64,000 nucleotides of DNA. Origin: CAMDPA01 sp965223035 (GTDB taxonomy: Bacteria > Pseudomonadota > Alphaproteobacteria > Rhizobiales > Hyphomicrobiaceae). This document shows, one piece after another, positions 32,919-42,884 of the stretch; position 1 is the stretch's first letter, and every line of letters starts with the position of its first letter. The stretch is from contig OZ244980.1 in the NCBI GenBank assembly GCA_965223035.1, forward strand, positions 248,001 to 312,000. The letters run 5' to 3'. The position numbers and the translations under genes were made by a program. The notes under the pieces were generated by a model. It ran no database searches. It was not told the origin of the DNA and worked only from the letters and a program-made list of their open reading frames with translations.

Positions 32919-35858
32919 CTATAAGGGAGCCCGGTCACGGGAATGACCAAACACCAGACGCTGATAAACCAACCCAATGCCGATCAGCACGACACCCAAG
33001 CAAATGAAGGAGAGCGCTCGCCACAGCCCTTGGACGTCGTCCAAGTCAATCAAACCAACTTTGATCACCGTTATGGCAAGCAGGACACCGGATGCTGCGC
33101 GTGCGGGCAGTGATGCGCGCAGCAGGCCGTAGGCCAAGAACACGATGCTCAGCGCGAGCCAAGCAACGGTGTAGACCCACAGCTCAGCGCTGGTGGCGCC
33201 GAGCCAATAGACGAGCCGCTCACCCTGAAAAGCATGCCGGATCTCAAGTGTGACGTAGGCAAAGATCAGCACCAGCGCGAGCACGGCGATGCCCACAATG
33301 AAGATCGGCGGATGCAGGTTGCGATCATGACGGGCGATGTAAAGGGCCATCAAGCCCGGCAACAGGTAGGCTGGAACCAAGCTTGACAGGGGCACGCCGC
33401 CGAGCACGCGCTCGCTGGCTTGAAACAGGGGATTGTACGCGATGCCCAGCCCAAGCACGACCAGCACGGCGGCGAGCGCGGCACCCAAGAGGGCCGCGAC
33501 ATTCAGCACGGGGCTACTTCGGACGGTTCCAAGGCGTTGCAACACATGGGTGAATCCCAATGCGAGCAGTGCCAAAAGCCCAACCTCGACATGCGTGGAG
33601 GTGGGCAGATAGAACTCTCGACCGTAAAGCCAGTGGCGCAACTGCCAAAATGCCAGGAGTGCGGCGAAGAGGACGGCGAGCGCCTCCATCAGTCGGCTCG
33701 GCCCATCATCGGATCTTGCCCGCAAAAGGTCGGCTGACAACCAGAACGAAACGGCGGGAACACCGTATCCGAGCAGCAGCCAATTGAGAATTGGCCACGT
33801 TCCGACGTCGGCGCCCATGATGCGGGGGTCCCAGATGACGCGCGCCAGAACGACCAGACCCAGGGCACCGGCGGCGTAGCGTAGGGTCGAAATATCCTTG
33901 CGGGTGGCGACGTAGGACGTACCCAGCGCCGCCAGCGCAAAGGCGACGGTGAGGTATCCGCGCTGCAGGCCAGCGACCAGCGCGATAGACAATGCGGCGA
34001 TCGCGGCGGCCGCAAAGGCGCCCGTCGGCAGGCGGGCGGCAAGGTTGGCGTCGGCGGGCTCATTGCGTTGAAACGCATTCGCGGCCCAAGCAAAGATCAG
34101 CGCAAGGCCGGCCGCGATCGCGGTGAAGCTGATGGCGGTGCCGAATTGCGTAATGCGCAAGTAAGCGATGATGAGCGCAAGCAGCGGTGTCGCCGTTGCC
34201 GCCAGCGCGTAAAATCCAGCCGTCGCTGCATGCAGCGCGCCCGGCCGGTCGAGCCGCCACCAGGCAATGGCTAACGTCGCAGCCGAGGCGCCGACGCCGA
34301 AAACCGCGAAAGCCGTCACCATGTCCGGGAACCGCAACACGTTGGCGACGCCGGGCCAAAACGCTGATGGATGAGGCCCGGCGATCCCGGGCCATGCGGC
34401 CAGCGCGGTAAGTGCGATGGCGCCACCGATGCTGGCGGCCGCGGCTACCGGTACGGAGATGGCGGCGGTCACCAGCAACACACCGACCATGAGACAGGCA
34501 AAAATCAGCCAGCTGCTGAACCAACCAGGGAGCAGGGGCACGAGCAGGATGATCACGGCCAGAAGGCCAAGCGCCGTGAGGCTGAGCACCGCTACCCCAT
34601 CTGGAGCGGTGGCGGAGGGCTGCTGGCTTTCACCGCGGCCGAGATCCGGTTCGATTCCGAGCAAAGCCGCGGCCAACCCGGTTTGCAGCAACGTATGCAA
34701 CATGGCCGCCTGCAGCCACACATTTACCGTTTGAAATTCTTGACGTTCGCCGGTCATCGCCGGGGCCCAGCTGAATGCAAGGTCGGCGAAGGTCTTAATC
34801 TCCAGCCCCCAACCGACGGCCCCGACGACGGTCGCGATCACCAGCCAAATCCAGTGCCGCACCCGCGCGAGCACAATGGCCGCCGCGGCGACGATGGCGA
34901 GGTAGACCACCAGCGCCCATGGATTGGGCGCGGCTGTCGACACAAGCAACGGGGTGACATAGGAGCCGGCGACGCCCAGTCCGGCCAGCATCGGACCCAT
35001 CAGCGCCGCGGACAATAAAGTCGCGATCGCGATCACCCCTAGCACGACAAACGCGATGGTCGGGCCGATCAACGCGTAGACCGCGTAGGCAACGTAGCCG
35101 CTGGCGAACAGCGCGATGGTGCCTGCCGCCGTCAGGACACTGGGGATGTGGGCGGCATGCCACGCGGCTTCGTGCGTCGTTGGTGGCTGATCCGAGGGGC
35201 CGGCCGCGCGATGCTCCCTGGCGTTCATCCAGGCACCGGTAGCGATCAGAACGAAGCCGAACAGGAAGCCAAGGACGACGCGCATCAACGGCGTTATCAG
35301 GCCGGCATCGATGGCGTGTTTGACGAGAAAGATCCCACCGAGCGCCATCGCCACCCCGCCGATGTAGACCGCCCAGCGCGTGCCCAGCTGCTGCTCCAGA
35401 CTTTCCGGTGCCGCTGCCGTGCCGCTCGGTGGGTGTGCGTCGAAGTCTGGTGAGGGCCAGCCGGTTGCTGGGCCAACAGGAGGAACGGCCGAAGGTGTGG
35501 CGGGTTCAGGACCCTCGACCTGCGGTGGCGGTTGCTGTTCGGGCGCTGCCTCTGGCGGTGGCTCTGGATGTTCCGTCCCGGTCGCCGGCCGCTCCGGTGG
35601 GGCCTCGGTGGGCGCGTCCGACGCCGATGGGAGCTGCTGGTCGCCTGGGCCCGGCAGGCCGCGGAGCGCGGCCACCTCATCGCGCGTGCGCTCGAGCGCC
35701 GCCTCGATGGCCGCGAACCGAGTGTTGGTTTGATCCAGGTCAGCGTGCAGCGCTTTCAGGCGACGTCTGAGCGACCACTGGACAAATGCGATCACCGGCA
35801 CGCCGAGCACCAGCACGGGGATCACCAACGAAAAAATGAGTGAAAGTATGATCAACAA
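32919..35858 (-). CDS. DUF2339 multi-pass membrane protein
   Basis: A 979-residue integral membrane protein. An N-terminal membrane helix is followed by a coiled-coil (RRRLKALHADLDQTNTRFAA, IEAALERTRDEVAALRG) and a Pro/Glu-rich low-complexity linker. LGTRWAVYIGGVAMALGGIF opens the DUF2339 domain, which continues with more than twenty hydrophobic segments. The start is TTG at 35858, 6 bases after GGAGAG; a second TTG follows directly. The function of DUF2339 is unknown. It is monocistronic, convergent with the TauD gene, and its stop side carries a weak family B-like repeat (32895-32925). Confidence 0.88.
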   Translation of the reverse strand: MLIILSLIFSLVIPVLVLGVPVIAFVQWSLRRRLKALHADLDQTNTRFAAIEAALERTRDEVAALRGLPGPGDQQLPSASDAPTEAPPERPATGTEHPEPPPEAAPEQQPPPQVEGPEPATPSAVPPVGPATGWPSPDFDAHPPSGTAAAPESLEQQLGTRWAVYIGGVAMALGGIFLVKHAIDAGLITPLMRVVLGFLFGFVLIATGAWMNAREHRAAGPSDQPPTTHEAAWHAAHIPSVLTAAGTIALFASGYVAYAVYALIGPTIAFVVLGVIAIATLLSAALMGPMLAGLGVAGSYVTPLLVSTAAPNPWALVVYLAIVAAAAIVLARVRHWIWLVIATVVGAVGWGLEIKTFADLAFSWAPAMTGERQEFQTVNVWLQAAMLHTLLQTGLAAALLGIEPDLGRGESQQPSATAPDGVAVLSLTALGLLAVIILLVPLLPGWFSSWLIFACLMVGVLLVTAAISVPVAAAASIGGAIALTALAAWPGIAGPHPSAFWPGVANVLRFPDMVTAFAVFGVGASAATLAIAWWRLDRPGALHAATAGFYALAATATPLLALIIAYLRITQFGTAISFTAIAAGLALIFAWAANAFQRNEPADANLAARLPTGAFAAAAIAALSIALVAGLQRGYLTVAFALAALGTSYVATRKDISTLRYAAGALGLVVLARVIWDPRIMGADVGTWPILNWLLLGYGVPAVSFWLSADLLRARSDDGPSRLMEALAVLFAALLAFWQLRHWLYGREFYLPTSTHVEVGLLALLALGFTHVLQRLGTVRSSPVLNVAALLGAALAAVLVVLGLGIAYNPLFQASERVLGGVPLSSLVPAYLLPGLMALYIARHDRNLHPPIFIVGIAVLALVLIFAYVTLEIRHAFQGERLVYWLGATSAELWVYTVAWLALSIVFLAYGLLRASLPARAASGVLLAITVIKVGLIDLDDVQGLWRALSFICLGVVLIGIGLVYQRLVFGHSRDRAPL

Positions 35859-36170
35859 ATAAGACTCTCCGAACCGTTGTCTGGGTCATCAGATCCCGAT
35901 CTGGGCGTTTTGTCATCTCAACATGCTCAAACAGCGCCAGTTATGGCATGACCGTGGCTGCCGATCCGCTTTGGCCCGACCCATCAGGATGACCGTGGCG
36001 GGCCGATCCCGCTCGAGGCGTCGCGACCGGACGGCCAGCCGACGGCAGGCAAGCGGTCACCCGCTCACCCGCTCGCTCTTCGTGCATTCATATGCAAACT
36101 GATAATCCTGCGGCAGCCTAAACAAAAAGGCGTGTCGTTGGACAACTGTCCCCGCGCAACGGCGGCGACA

Positions 36171-36322
36171 CTAGAGCAACCTGCCTTTCATCGGAATCGG
36201 AACGATCCCGATCAAAGGCAGAAAGTTGCCCTACACTTTAAGAGCGATCATCTTTGCGCCTTAAATCGGAACCGGCGCAATTGGAATCGGCGTTGCGGTT
36301 CCGATTTAAGGCGCGATTATCT
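36171..36322. repeat. Palindromic repeat family A, copy 5 (double element)
   Basis: Two elements joined: CTAGAGCAACCTGCCTTTCA ... GATCAAAGGCAG, then CACTTTAAGAGCGATCATC ... GCGCCTTAAATCGG ... CCGATTTAAGGCGCGATTAT. Apart from this and copy 6, the region 35859-36938 holds no supported gene. Confidence 0.85.
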
Positions 36323-36674
36323 GGCGCTCGATCAAAGCAGTCTGCACATCATGCGACGCGTGGCGATTGAGCAGTGTTCTTTATCGAAACCGGGGTGGAG
36401 CCAACGTGAAATCGACCAGCGAAATAAACTTCCCGAGGCTTTGGCGCATGAGGCTTTGGCGCATGCCACCTCTGGTAGCAGCCGTGGCCTTAGCAATGTG
36501 TTTGGCGCCGACTGAGCGCTTCGCACGACGTGGGGCGTCGATTGAATCCGACTCGGGGGCGGGATGTCTCGATATCGATCTTGGTTGACCGGCCGGACAT
36601 AACGGCAGCGGCCGTAACGTGATCGTCTGGCCGGACCGTCATGGTGGCTCGAACCAACGTTGAACACCTTACCG

Positions 36675-36714
36675 CTAGATCTTCGTGCCTTAAAGTGTAG
36701 AGCAGGCTGCTCCA
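36675..36714. repeat. Palindromic repeat family A, copy 6 (short derivative)
   Basis: CTAGATCTTCGTGCC, TTAAAGTGTAGAGCA and GGCTGCTCCAG: a shortened copy with the internal stem largely deleted. Confidence 0.65.
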
Positions 36715-36938
36715 GTACCGGGCGCGGCGGGTCCCTGGGTGGCACGGCGCGTGTCGCGCTGCTTGGCAGGTCCCGGCCTTACAAAACCGATGTGGAAGCT
36801 CGCGTCGAGCCGAAGAGGCGTTGCGCTGCGTCAGATTTGCTCGCGCGCATTCCGCTTGGCCGTCCAAAAGCGCTCAGCTAGACTTTGACGCCGTAAGCAG
36901 CAAGCGTGTGAGTCGACGAAGAGAGGAGTGCCCGCGAG

Positions 36939-37793
36939 ATGGCCGACAAGTCCTACCAGTTCATCAAGGTCGAGACCCGGGACGGAATCAGCTGGGTGAC
37001 CTTGAACCGGCCAGACAAGCGCAACGCGATGAGCCCGCAGCTGCACGCGGAAATGGACGATGCGTTGGCCTATCTGGAGGATGAGCCGGACACCAAGTGC
37101 GTGGTCATTCGCGGCGCTGGGGGAAATTTCTCCGCTGGCCAAGACCTCAAGGAGTTCTTCCGCGCCAACGAGGGCAATCCCCGTCAACGCCGTCAGTCCC
37201 AGCAAAATGCTAATCGTTGGCGCTGGGAGCGGCTTTACATGTACGACAAGCCGACCATCTGCATGATCGAGGGCTATTGCGTGGGCGGCGCCTTCATGCA
37301 GCTGCTTGCCACCGACTTCGCGATCGCTGCGGAGGACGCCACGTTTTCGCTGTCGGAGGTCAACTGGGGCATCCTGCCAGGCGCGCTGGTTAGCAAGGTG
37401 GTGGCGGACGCGGTGCTCTATCGGCACGCGCTGTGGTATGCGTGTTTGGGCGAGCCGTTCGACGGTATCGAAGCGGCGCGTGTCGGCTTCGTCAATAAAG
37501 CCGTGCCGAACGATCAGCTGGAAGCGGAAACCGAGGCGCTGGCGCACAAGCTGATGGCGAAAAGTCCGCGTGTGTTACGCGCGACCAAGCAGGCGATCCG
37601 CCAGGTCCGGACCATGGACTTCGGTCAGGCCTACGATTACCTGGCGGAGAAAGGTAAGGCGATCCGGATCGGCGACGAAGAAAAGTCCTATGAGACGGGC
37701 TTGTCGCAGTTCTTGGACAGTAAGAGCTACAAACCGGTTTACGCGCCGTTCAAGCTCGGTACGCTGCTCAGCGACGAAAGCAAGAAGCGCTGA
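36939..37793 (+). CDS. Enoyl-CoA hydratase/isomerase, hydroxycinnamoyl-CoA hydratase-lyase-like
   Basis: A 284-residue crotonase. DGISWVTLNRPDKRNAMSPQ and CVVIRGAGGNFSAGQDLKEF form the oxyanion-hole region, and FSLSEVNWGILPGALVSKVV carries the catalytic Glu in the LSExNWGIxPG context characteristic of p-hydroxycinnamoyl-CoA hydratase/lyase (HCHL). The C-terminus (QFLDSKSYKP) also fits HCHL. Against the HCHL pattern as I recall it, the phenol-binding residues differ: AGMDLKEYF is AGQDLKEFF, and GGGFSPL is GGAFMQL. The substrate may therefore lack a 4-hydroxyl. A GAGGAG site precedes the ATG. It is convergent with the dehydrogenase-ligase pair. Confidence 0.85.
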   Translation: MADKSYQFIKVETRDGISWVTLNRPDKRNAMSPQLHAEMDDALAYLEDEPDTKCVVIRGAGGNFSAGQDLKEFFRANEGNPRQRRQSQQNANRWRWERLYMYDKPTICMIEGYCVGGAFMQLLATDFAIAAEDATFSLSEVNWGILPGALVSKVVADAVLYRHALWYACLGEPFDGIEAARVGFVNKAVPNDQLEAETEALAHKLMAKSPRVLRATKQAIRQVRTMDFGQAYDYLAEKGKAIRIGDEEKSYETGLSQFLDSKSYKPVYAPFKLGTLLSDESKKR

Positions 37794-37918
37794 TCGATCT
37801 CACGCTTGGTCGGGCGCGACGCCCGCCGTCGCGCCTTGCGCCGGAGGTGGTCCCTCGTCGTCAGCCTGCCAGATCGCGCGGCCGTGCGGCGTCGCGGCGG
37901 CGTGCGTGCGATCAGCCG

Positions 37919-39076
37919 TCAGCCGCCGTATTGGCGCAGGACGTGGCGGGCGAGCGCCATTTTCATGATTTCGGTCGGGCCCTCGGTGATCACCATGCTG
38001 CGCTGGTCGCGCCACATCCGTTCAATCGGAAAATCGGTGGTCAGGCCGATGCCACCGTGAATCTGCATGCAGCGGTCGGCGGCTTCATAGGACTTGGTGT
38101 CACCGAAATATTTCACCAGGTAGGCGTCGTAACGATAGTCCTCACCAGCGTCGGCCTTGGCTGCGGCGGTGTAAACCATCAAGCGCAACATGTGCAGCTC
38201 GGCAAAGGAGTCGACCAACATCCACTGCACAGACTGCCGATCCGCGAGCGGTCGACCGAAGGTGGAGCGTTGCTGGGCATAACTGGCGCCGAGTTCCAGG
38301 CAGCGCTCGATGACGCCCATGCCACGCGCGCCGTGGCGAAGCCGGCCGGCATTGATCCAGTGTTGTGCGAATTTGAAGCCTTCACCTTCCTCACCAATGC
38401 GGTTCTCTACCGGGACGCGGACATCTTCGAACGCAATCTCCCACGGCCGGTCATGCATCATCGTCGTTTGCTCGCGCAGCAGCTTGACGCCCGGCGTATC
38501 CATGTCGACGAGGAACGCCGAAATCCCTCCGCGTGAGCCCTTCTCCCGGTCTGTGGCCGCGATCACCTGAGCAAAATCAGCTTCCTTCGCGCCGGTGATG
38601 AAACGCTTTATGCCGTTGATCACGTAGTGGTCGCCATCGCGTACGGCGGTGGTGCGCATGCCGCCGGGATCGCCGCCGGCGTCAGGTTCGGTCTGCGCAA
38701 AACAGTGGTTGAGTTTGTCTTCCAAGACTGGATACAGATAGCGCTTTTTCTGCTCGTCATTCAAAAAATAGAGGATGGGGCTGACATTCGGTCCGAAAAT
38801 GCTGCCGCCGCGCGAGGGCAGCGCGATCGACCGTGCCAGCTCCGACCAGACGATAACGCGCGCCAGCAGGCCGAGGCCTTGTCCGCCATACGTCTCCGGT
38901 ACGTCGTAGAGCCAGAGGCCAACGTCCTTGGCTTTCTCCCTCAGCCGCGCTTGAATCTCGGGCTTGAGCTTGGGGCCATTGAGGGTGTCTTGCTCGATGG
39001 GAATCAACTCACGATCGACGAAACGGCGCACGGTGTCCTTGAGCATGCGAAGCTCTTCGGGAAGTTGATAATCCAT
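37919..39076 (-). CDS. Acyl-CoA dehydrogenase family protein
   Basis: A 385-residue flavoprotein: MDYQLPEELRMLKDTVRRFV, YGGQGLGLLARVIVWSELAR, CFAQTEPDAGGDPGGMRTTA, HYVINGIKRFITGA, CMQIHGGIGLTTDFPIERMW. The catalytic Glu sits at the MCAD position in TEGPTEI (about Glu365). Its ATG lies 3 bp after the stop codon of the CoA ligase gene, so the two are co-transcribed. In that setting it would desaturate an arylpropanoyl-CoA or other acyl-CoA before hydration by the nearby crotonase. Confidence 0.9.
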   Translation of the reverse strand: MDYQLPEELRMLKDTVRRFVDRELIPIEQDTLNGPKLKPEIQARLREKAKDVGLWLYDVPETYGGQGLGLLARVIVWSELARSIALPSRGGSIFGPNVSPILYFLNDEQKKRYLYPVLEDKLNHCFAQTEPDAGGDPGGMRTTAVRDGDHYVINGIKRFITGAKEADFAQVIAATDREKGSRGGISAFLVDMDTPGVKLLREQTTMMHDRPWEIAFEDVRVPVENRIGEEGEGFKFAQHWINAGRLRHGARGMGVIERCLELGASYAQQRSTFGRPLADRQSVQWMLVDSFAELHMLRLMVYTAAAKADAGEDYRYDAYLVKYFGDTKSYEAADRCMQIHGGIGLTTDFPIERMWRDQRSMVITEGPTEIMKMALARHVLRQYGG

Positions 39077-39079
39077 GCT

Positions 39080-41188
39080 CTAATGTCCGTTGCTTGAGGT
39101 CTTCGCTTTTGATTCAGCAATGGGAATGGCGCGAACATCGACCGCGCAAACACCCTCTCCGTCGGCGCGTACAATGAGCGGGTTGATCTCAATGTCGCTG
39201 AGCGTGGAGCGGACGGAAAGATAGCAATCGCCGAGGGTCAGTGCTGCCTCGATCAAGGCGTTCACGTCTCGTGGCGGCGCGCCTCGAAAAGCGCCGAGCA
39301 GCGTCTTTCCCCTCAGTTCCGCAATCATCTCGTGGATATCGTCGCGATCGACCGGCAAAAGGCGGATGGCGACGTCTTGCAGCGCTTCCACCAGCACGCC
39401 GCCGAGGCCAAGCACTAAGAACGGCCCGAAATGCGGGTCCTGTCGCGCGCCGACAATGACCTCCAAGCCATTGACCATCTCCTGCACGAGAAAGCCCGTG
39501 ACCGTTGCATGCGGAGCGTGTTCGAGAAGCCGCGTGCGCATGGCTCGGGCCGCCTCGATGACGCTCTCGGGACGGGTTAGGCCGAGCGCCACGCCGTCCA
39601 CCTCGGTCTTATGCAGGGCCTGCGGTGAGATGATCTTCAGCGCCACCGGAAACCCGATCTTGGCAGCCGCTGCAGCAGCGGCTTCAGCCGTCGCCGCGGT
39701 CAAACTTCGCGGCCCTGGAATGCCGCGTTGGGCCAGCAGTTGCTCGATCGGGAGGTCCACCGGCGCGGTTGATGGCTCGGGTAGCGGCGTTAGGATCGGT
39801 TTGCGACGACGCTCGGCGTAGGTCACTAGGCCATGCATCGCATGCGCCAACTCGGGAAGCCTTTGGAGAAATGGAACGCCGGCTGAGGTCTGGAACTTGA
39901 GACCCGCCGCGTTCACGTTTTGCGACATACGGTTGTGCGCCAGCGTGGGCTTAGCGGTGGCGTCCCGCACGCGACGGAACACGGCCGGGTCGTCGCCGGC
40001 ATCCTCGCTGATGGGCAATTGGCCCTGGACGGATATCAAGTCGACACCGGGATCGGCGGCGACAACCTTGCAGATCTCGCTGAAGTCCTGCAGGCGGCCG
40101 GCTAACCCGGCGCCCGTGTCGAGCGGATTTTCAGTCGCCACGCCGGGATCGATCATGGGTTTGAGCCTGGCACGGGTCGCATCGCTAAAGGCTGCCAGCT
40201 CAAGTCCAAGGCGATCGGCGTAGTCGATGAACAGGCCCTTGGCGCCGCCGGAGTAGCCCACCATCGCAACGCGGCGACCGGCGGGAAGCCGGCCAGGCGA
40301 AAATGCAAGGCAGGTCTCGATCATTTCGTCCAGCGTATCGACCCGAATGATGCCGAACTTCTTGCAGACGGCATCAAACACGCTGTCATTGCTGGCCAGC
40401 GCGCCGGTGTGGCTGGCCGCGGCCGCCTGGCCGCCGGCGGAACGGCCGATTTTGAGCATCAAGATGGGCTTGTTGGCTTCTAGCGCGCGTTCCGCCGCGG
40501 CCATCAAAGCGTCTGGACGGCGGACCCCTTCAGCCATGCAAGCTATCAGCTTGGTGCGGTCATCCTCGACCAGGAAATTGATGTAGTCGGCCATATCCAG
40601 ATCGAGCTCGTTGCCGCTGGAGACGGCATAGGTGTAGCCCAGGCCACGGGCGGCGCCCTGCGCCAGCCAAAATTGAAATGTGCCACCGGATTGGAACACC
40701 ACGCCCACCTGTCCAACGGTCAGACCGCGCACGCGCGGCGTCGGATAAAACAGAAGCCGCTCGGGCAGCGACACCGACCCCATGCAGTTGGGGCCGGAAA
40801 TGCGCAATCCGCTGGCATCACAAATCTCACGCAGCGCCTTCGCACGCGCCGCTCCAACGTCATCACCGCCTTCACCAAATCGGGCGGCAAGAATAAGCGC
40901 GGTGCCCAAACCCGAAGCGGCACCATCGGCGACGGCAGCGACCGTCGCCTCGGCGGGAATGATGAAGATGCCGAGATCGACAGTCGTCGGCAACGACGCA
41001 AAATTGGGATAGACCGGTTGGCCCCAAAGTGACTGTTTGCGCGGATTAATTAAATAGACGTCGGCGGGAAAACCGGCGTGCGCCAAGTTGTCGAAAATGC
41101 CCTTTGACCAGCCACCACCGCCCGTATCAGAGGCGCCGACGATGGCAACTGACTTGGGCCGAAAAAATGAGGTGGCGGATCGGAACAC
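39080..41188 (-). CDS. NDP-forming acyl-CoA synthetase (CoA-binding + ATP-grasp), feruloyl-CoA-synthetase-like
   Basis: A 702-residue acetate-CoA-ligase (ADP-forming)-type protein. An N-terminal CoA-binding Rossmann domain (FFRPKSVAIVGASDTGGGGW, GIFDNLAHAGFPADVYLINP) is followed by succinyl-CoA-synthetase-like domains with the phosphohistidine region (SHTGALASNDSVF). A C-terminal ATP-grasp begins near PALALKI-like GFPVALKIISPQALHKTEVD and ends SDIEINPLIV. The GTG at 41188 is chosen because GAGGAA lies 5 bases ahead and homology starts there; the frame is open to 41404. Feruloyl-CoA synthetases of the FerA type belong to this superfamily and have similar length, consistent with the HCHL-like neighbour. 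Confidence 0.87.
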   Translation of the reverse strand: MFRSATSFFRPKSVAIVGASDTGGGGWSKGIFDNLAHAGFPADVYLINPRKQSLWGQPVYPNFASLPTTVDLGIFIIPAEATVAAVADGAASGLGTALILAARFGEGGDDVGAARAKALREICDASGLRISGPNCMGSVSLPERLLFYPTPRVRGLTVGQVGVVFQSGGTFQFWLAQGAARGLGYTYAVSSGNELDLDMADYINFLVEDDRTKLIACMAEGVRRPDALMAAAERALEANKPILMLKIGRSAGGQAAAASHTGALASNDSVFDAVCKKFGIIRVDTLDEMIETCLAFSPGRLPAGRRVAMVGYSGGAKGLFIDYADRLGLELAAFSDATRARLKPMIDPGVATENPLDTGAGLAGRLQDFSEICKVVAADPGVDLISVQGQLPISEDAGDDPAVFRRVRDATAKPTLAHNRMSQNVNAAGLKFQTSAGVPFLQRLPELAHAMHGLVTYAERRRKPILTPLPEPSTAPVDLPIEQLLAQRGIPGPRSLTAATAEAAAAAAAKIGFPVALKIISPQALHKTEVDGVALGLTRPESVIEAARAMRTRLLEHAPHATVTGFLVQEMVNGLEVIVGARQDPHFGPFLVLGLGGVLVEALQDVAIRLLPVDRDDIHEMIAELRGKTLLGAFRGAPPRDVNALIEAALTLGDCYLSVRSTLSDIEINPLIVRADGEGVCAVDVRAIPIAESKAKTSSNGH

Positions 41189-41539
41189 TGGTATTCCTCG
41201 CTGGTCAATCGATGCCCCTGTCAGGACCGGTTGTGCTGCAACGGCGACCGGCATCCTTAGCGTTGCGAACCAAGGCCATTGCGAGCGCGTTCTGTCCCGT
41301 GGCCTCAATAGTTTACGAGGTGTAAAGGGCGGCGTGACAGGTCGCGCACTGGCGAAGCGGAACGGTTGATCGCCCAACGACGATCGCCTTGAGATAAGCG
41401 GCAAGGAGTGTCACGTCAGCGCCTGTGGCTGTCAACCGTCAGTCGTCGCGGTTCGCCGCGAGACGCTTGTGCCAGGTCGTTCGATGCCGGCTCGTCAGCT
41501 CTCGCGTCGCCGCGCCGGTCGATTGTTGCGGTCGGCGCC

Positions 41540-41555
41540 GGTCAAATATTTGACC
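41540..41555. promoter_or_regulatory. Perfect 16-bp palindrome in divergent promoter region
   Basis: GGTCAAATATTTGACC is perfectly self-complementary. It lies in the 508-bp gap between the minus-strand CoA ligase (start 41188) and the plus-strand TctC gene (start 41697). A GntR-, TetR- or MarR-type dimer is a plausible binder; none is encoded next to it. Otherwise I see no gene in 41189-41696. Confidence 0.6.
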
Positions 41556-41696
41556 AAATCGCCGGGGCCATGGGCTTGCTGAGTGGGCGATGGCATGCCA
41601 GCATCACATCGGGCGGGAAGAGCCGGTTGCGCATAATGGGTCGCGGACGGCTCCTGCCCCATTGAACGACGCTCGTATCAGACGAGGGAGGACCCC

Positions 41697-42776
41697 ATGA
41701 TCAGAGTGGCAATCGGCCTTGTGCTCGTTACGGCCCTTGCCGGCGTAACGACGTCCCATCAAGCGCTGGCTCAATTCTATAAGGGTAAGACCATCACGGT
41801 CATCATTAACTACGGTGCCGGTGGTCCAACCGACGTTGAAGGTCGATTGTTGGCCAAACATTTGGCCAAGCACATTCCGGGTCAGCCCCGGATCGTGGTC
41901 AAGAATCGACCGGGCGCGGGCGGCATTGTCGGCACCAACTACATGGCCGATGTGGCCAGACCAGATGGGCTTACCGTTGCGATCTTCACACCACCGACGA
42001 TGTCGCAGCTGCTGGGCGACCCGGGGCTGCGTGCGGATTTCACGACGTTCGAATGGTTGGCCGGGGTCGGGCAGCCGCAGGTCTGCTATCTGCGCAAGGA
42101 CGCCGGTGGCGGCATCAACGCGCCGACGGATCTGACCAAGATCAGTAACTTCAAGGCGGCGGGCATGCGCAATACGTCGAGCCACGACCTTCGGTTGCGG
42201 TTGTCACTCGACCTATTGGGCGCTGATTATAAGTACGTGTCCGGCTATCGCGGCCTGTCGAAGGTGGCTGCTGGTGTGCTGCAAAACGAAACGCAGTATT
42301 CCTGCGGCTCGGTGCCCAACTTCCGTGGTCGCGTCGAGCCAACATTGGTCACACCAGGCCTTGCGACGACCACGTTCTATTATGCACCGGTCGACGAAAG
42401 CGGCAAAGACCAACCTTTTGCCGATCTCGCGGGAATTCCGACATTTCAGGCGTTTTATGCCAAGGCAAAAGGCGGCAAGCCCTCCGGAATCAAGTGGGAG
42501 GCGTTGAAGGTGGTCAACAATTTGTCCACTTACATGCTGCGCGGGTCGTTCGCGCCGAAAGGCACGCCTGCTCAGGCGTTGGCCGATCTGCGCGGTGCTT
42601 GGGAAAAACTGCCGAGCGACAAGGAATTCGTTGCCGAATATACGAAGGCCTTCAAGGCCCCGCCTAAGATTATCCAGGCGGCGGCTGCCAAACGGCACAT
42701 CGACTCCATCCAAACGATCGACCCCAAGATCGTCGCGTTCCTGCAGGCGTTTGCCGCGTCCGGTAAAAGCAAGTGA
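41697..42776 (+). CDS. TctC/Bug substrate-binding protein, second
   Basis: A 359-residue exported binding protein. The signal peptide ends before QFYKGKTITVIINYGAGGPT, and the family landmarks KNRPGAGGIVGTNYMADVAR and PDGLTVAIFTPP follow. A GGGAGG site 5-6 bases upstream supports the ATG at 41697. It differs strongly from the first TctC (20665), so it has another ligand. It is followed 108 bp downstream by the fused permease, making a complete TTT uptake system with the divergent CoA ligase operon as possible metabolic partner. Confidence 0.9.
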   Translation: MIRVAIGLVLVTALAGVTTSHQALAQFYKGKTITVIINYGAGGPTDVEGRLLAKHLAKHIPGQPRIVVKNRPGAGGIVGTNYMADVARPDGLTVAIFTPPTMSQLLGDPGLRADFTTFEWLAGVGQPQVCYLRKDAGGGINAPTDLTKISNFKAAGMRNTSSHDLRLRLSLDLLGADYKYVSGYRGLSKVAAGVLQNETQYSCGSVPNFRGRVEPTLVTPGLATTTFYYAPVDESGKDQPFADLAGIPTFQAFYAKAKGGKPSGIKWEALKVVNNLSTYMLRGSFAPKGTPAQALADLRGAWEKLPSDKEFVAEYTKAFKAPPKIIQAAAAKRHIDSIQTIDPKIVAFLQAFAASGKSK

Positions 42777-42884
42777 GCAGTGGTGCGGAGTTTCGGTAAG
42801 CGGCCGGCTCCGACGCTCAAGCCGTCGGAGCCGTTCGGCCGTCGAGGGGTTGGTTTCGCCTAGGGCAGCGGCGATGTGATCTAA

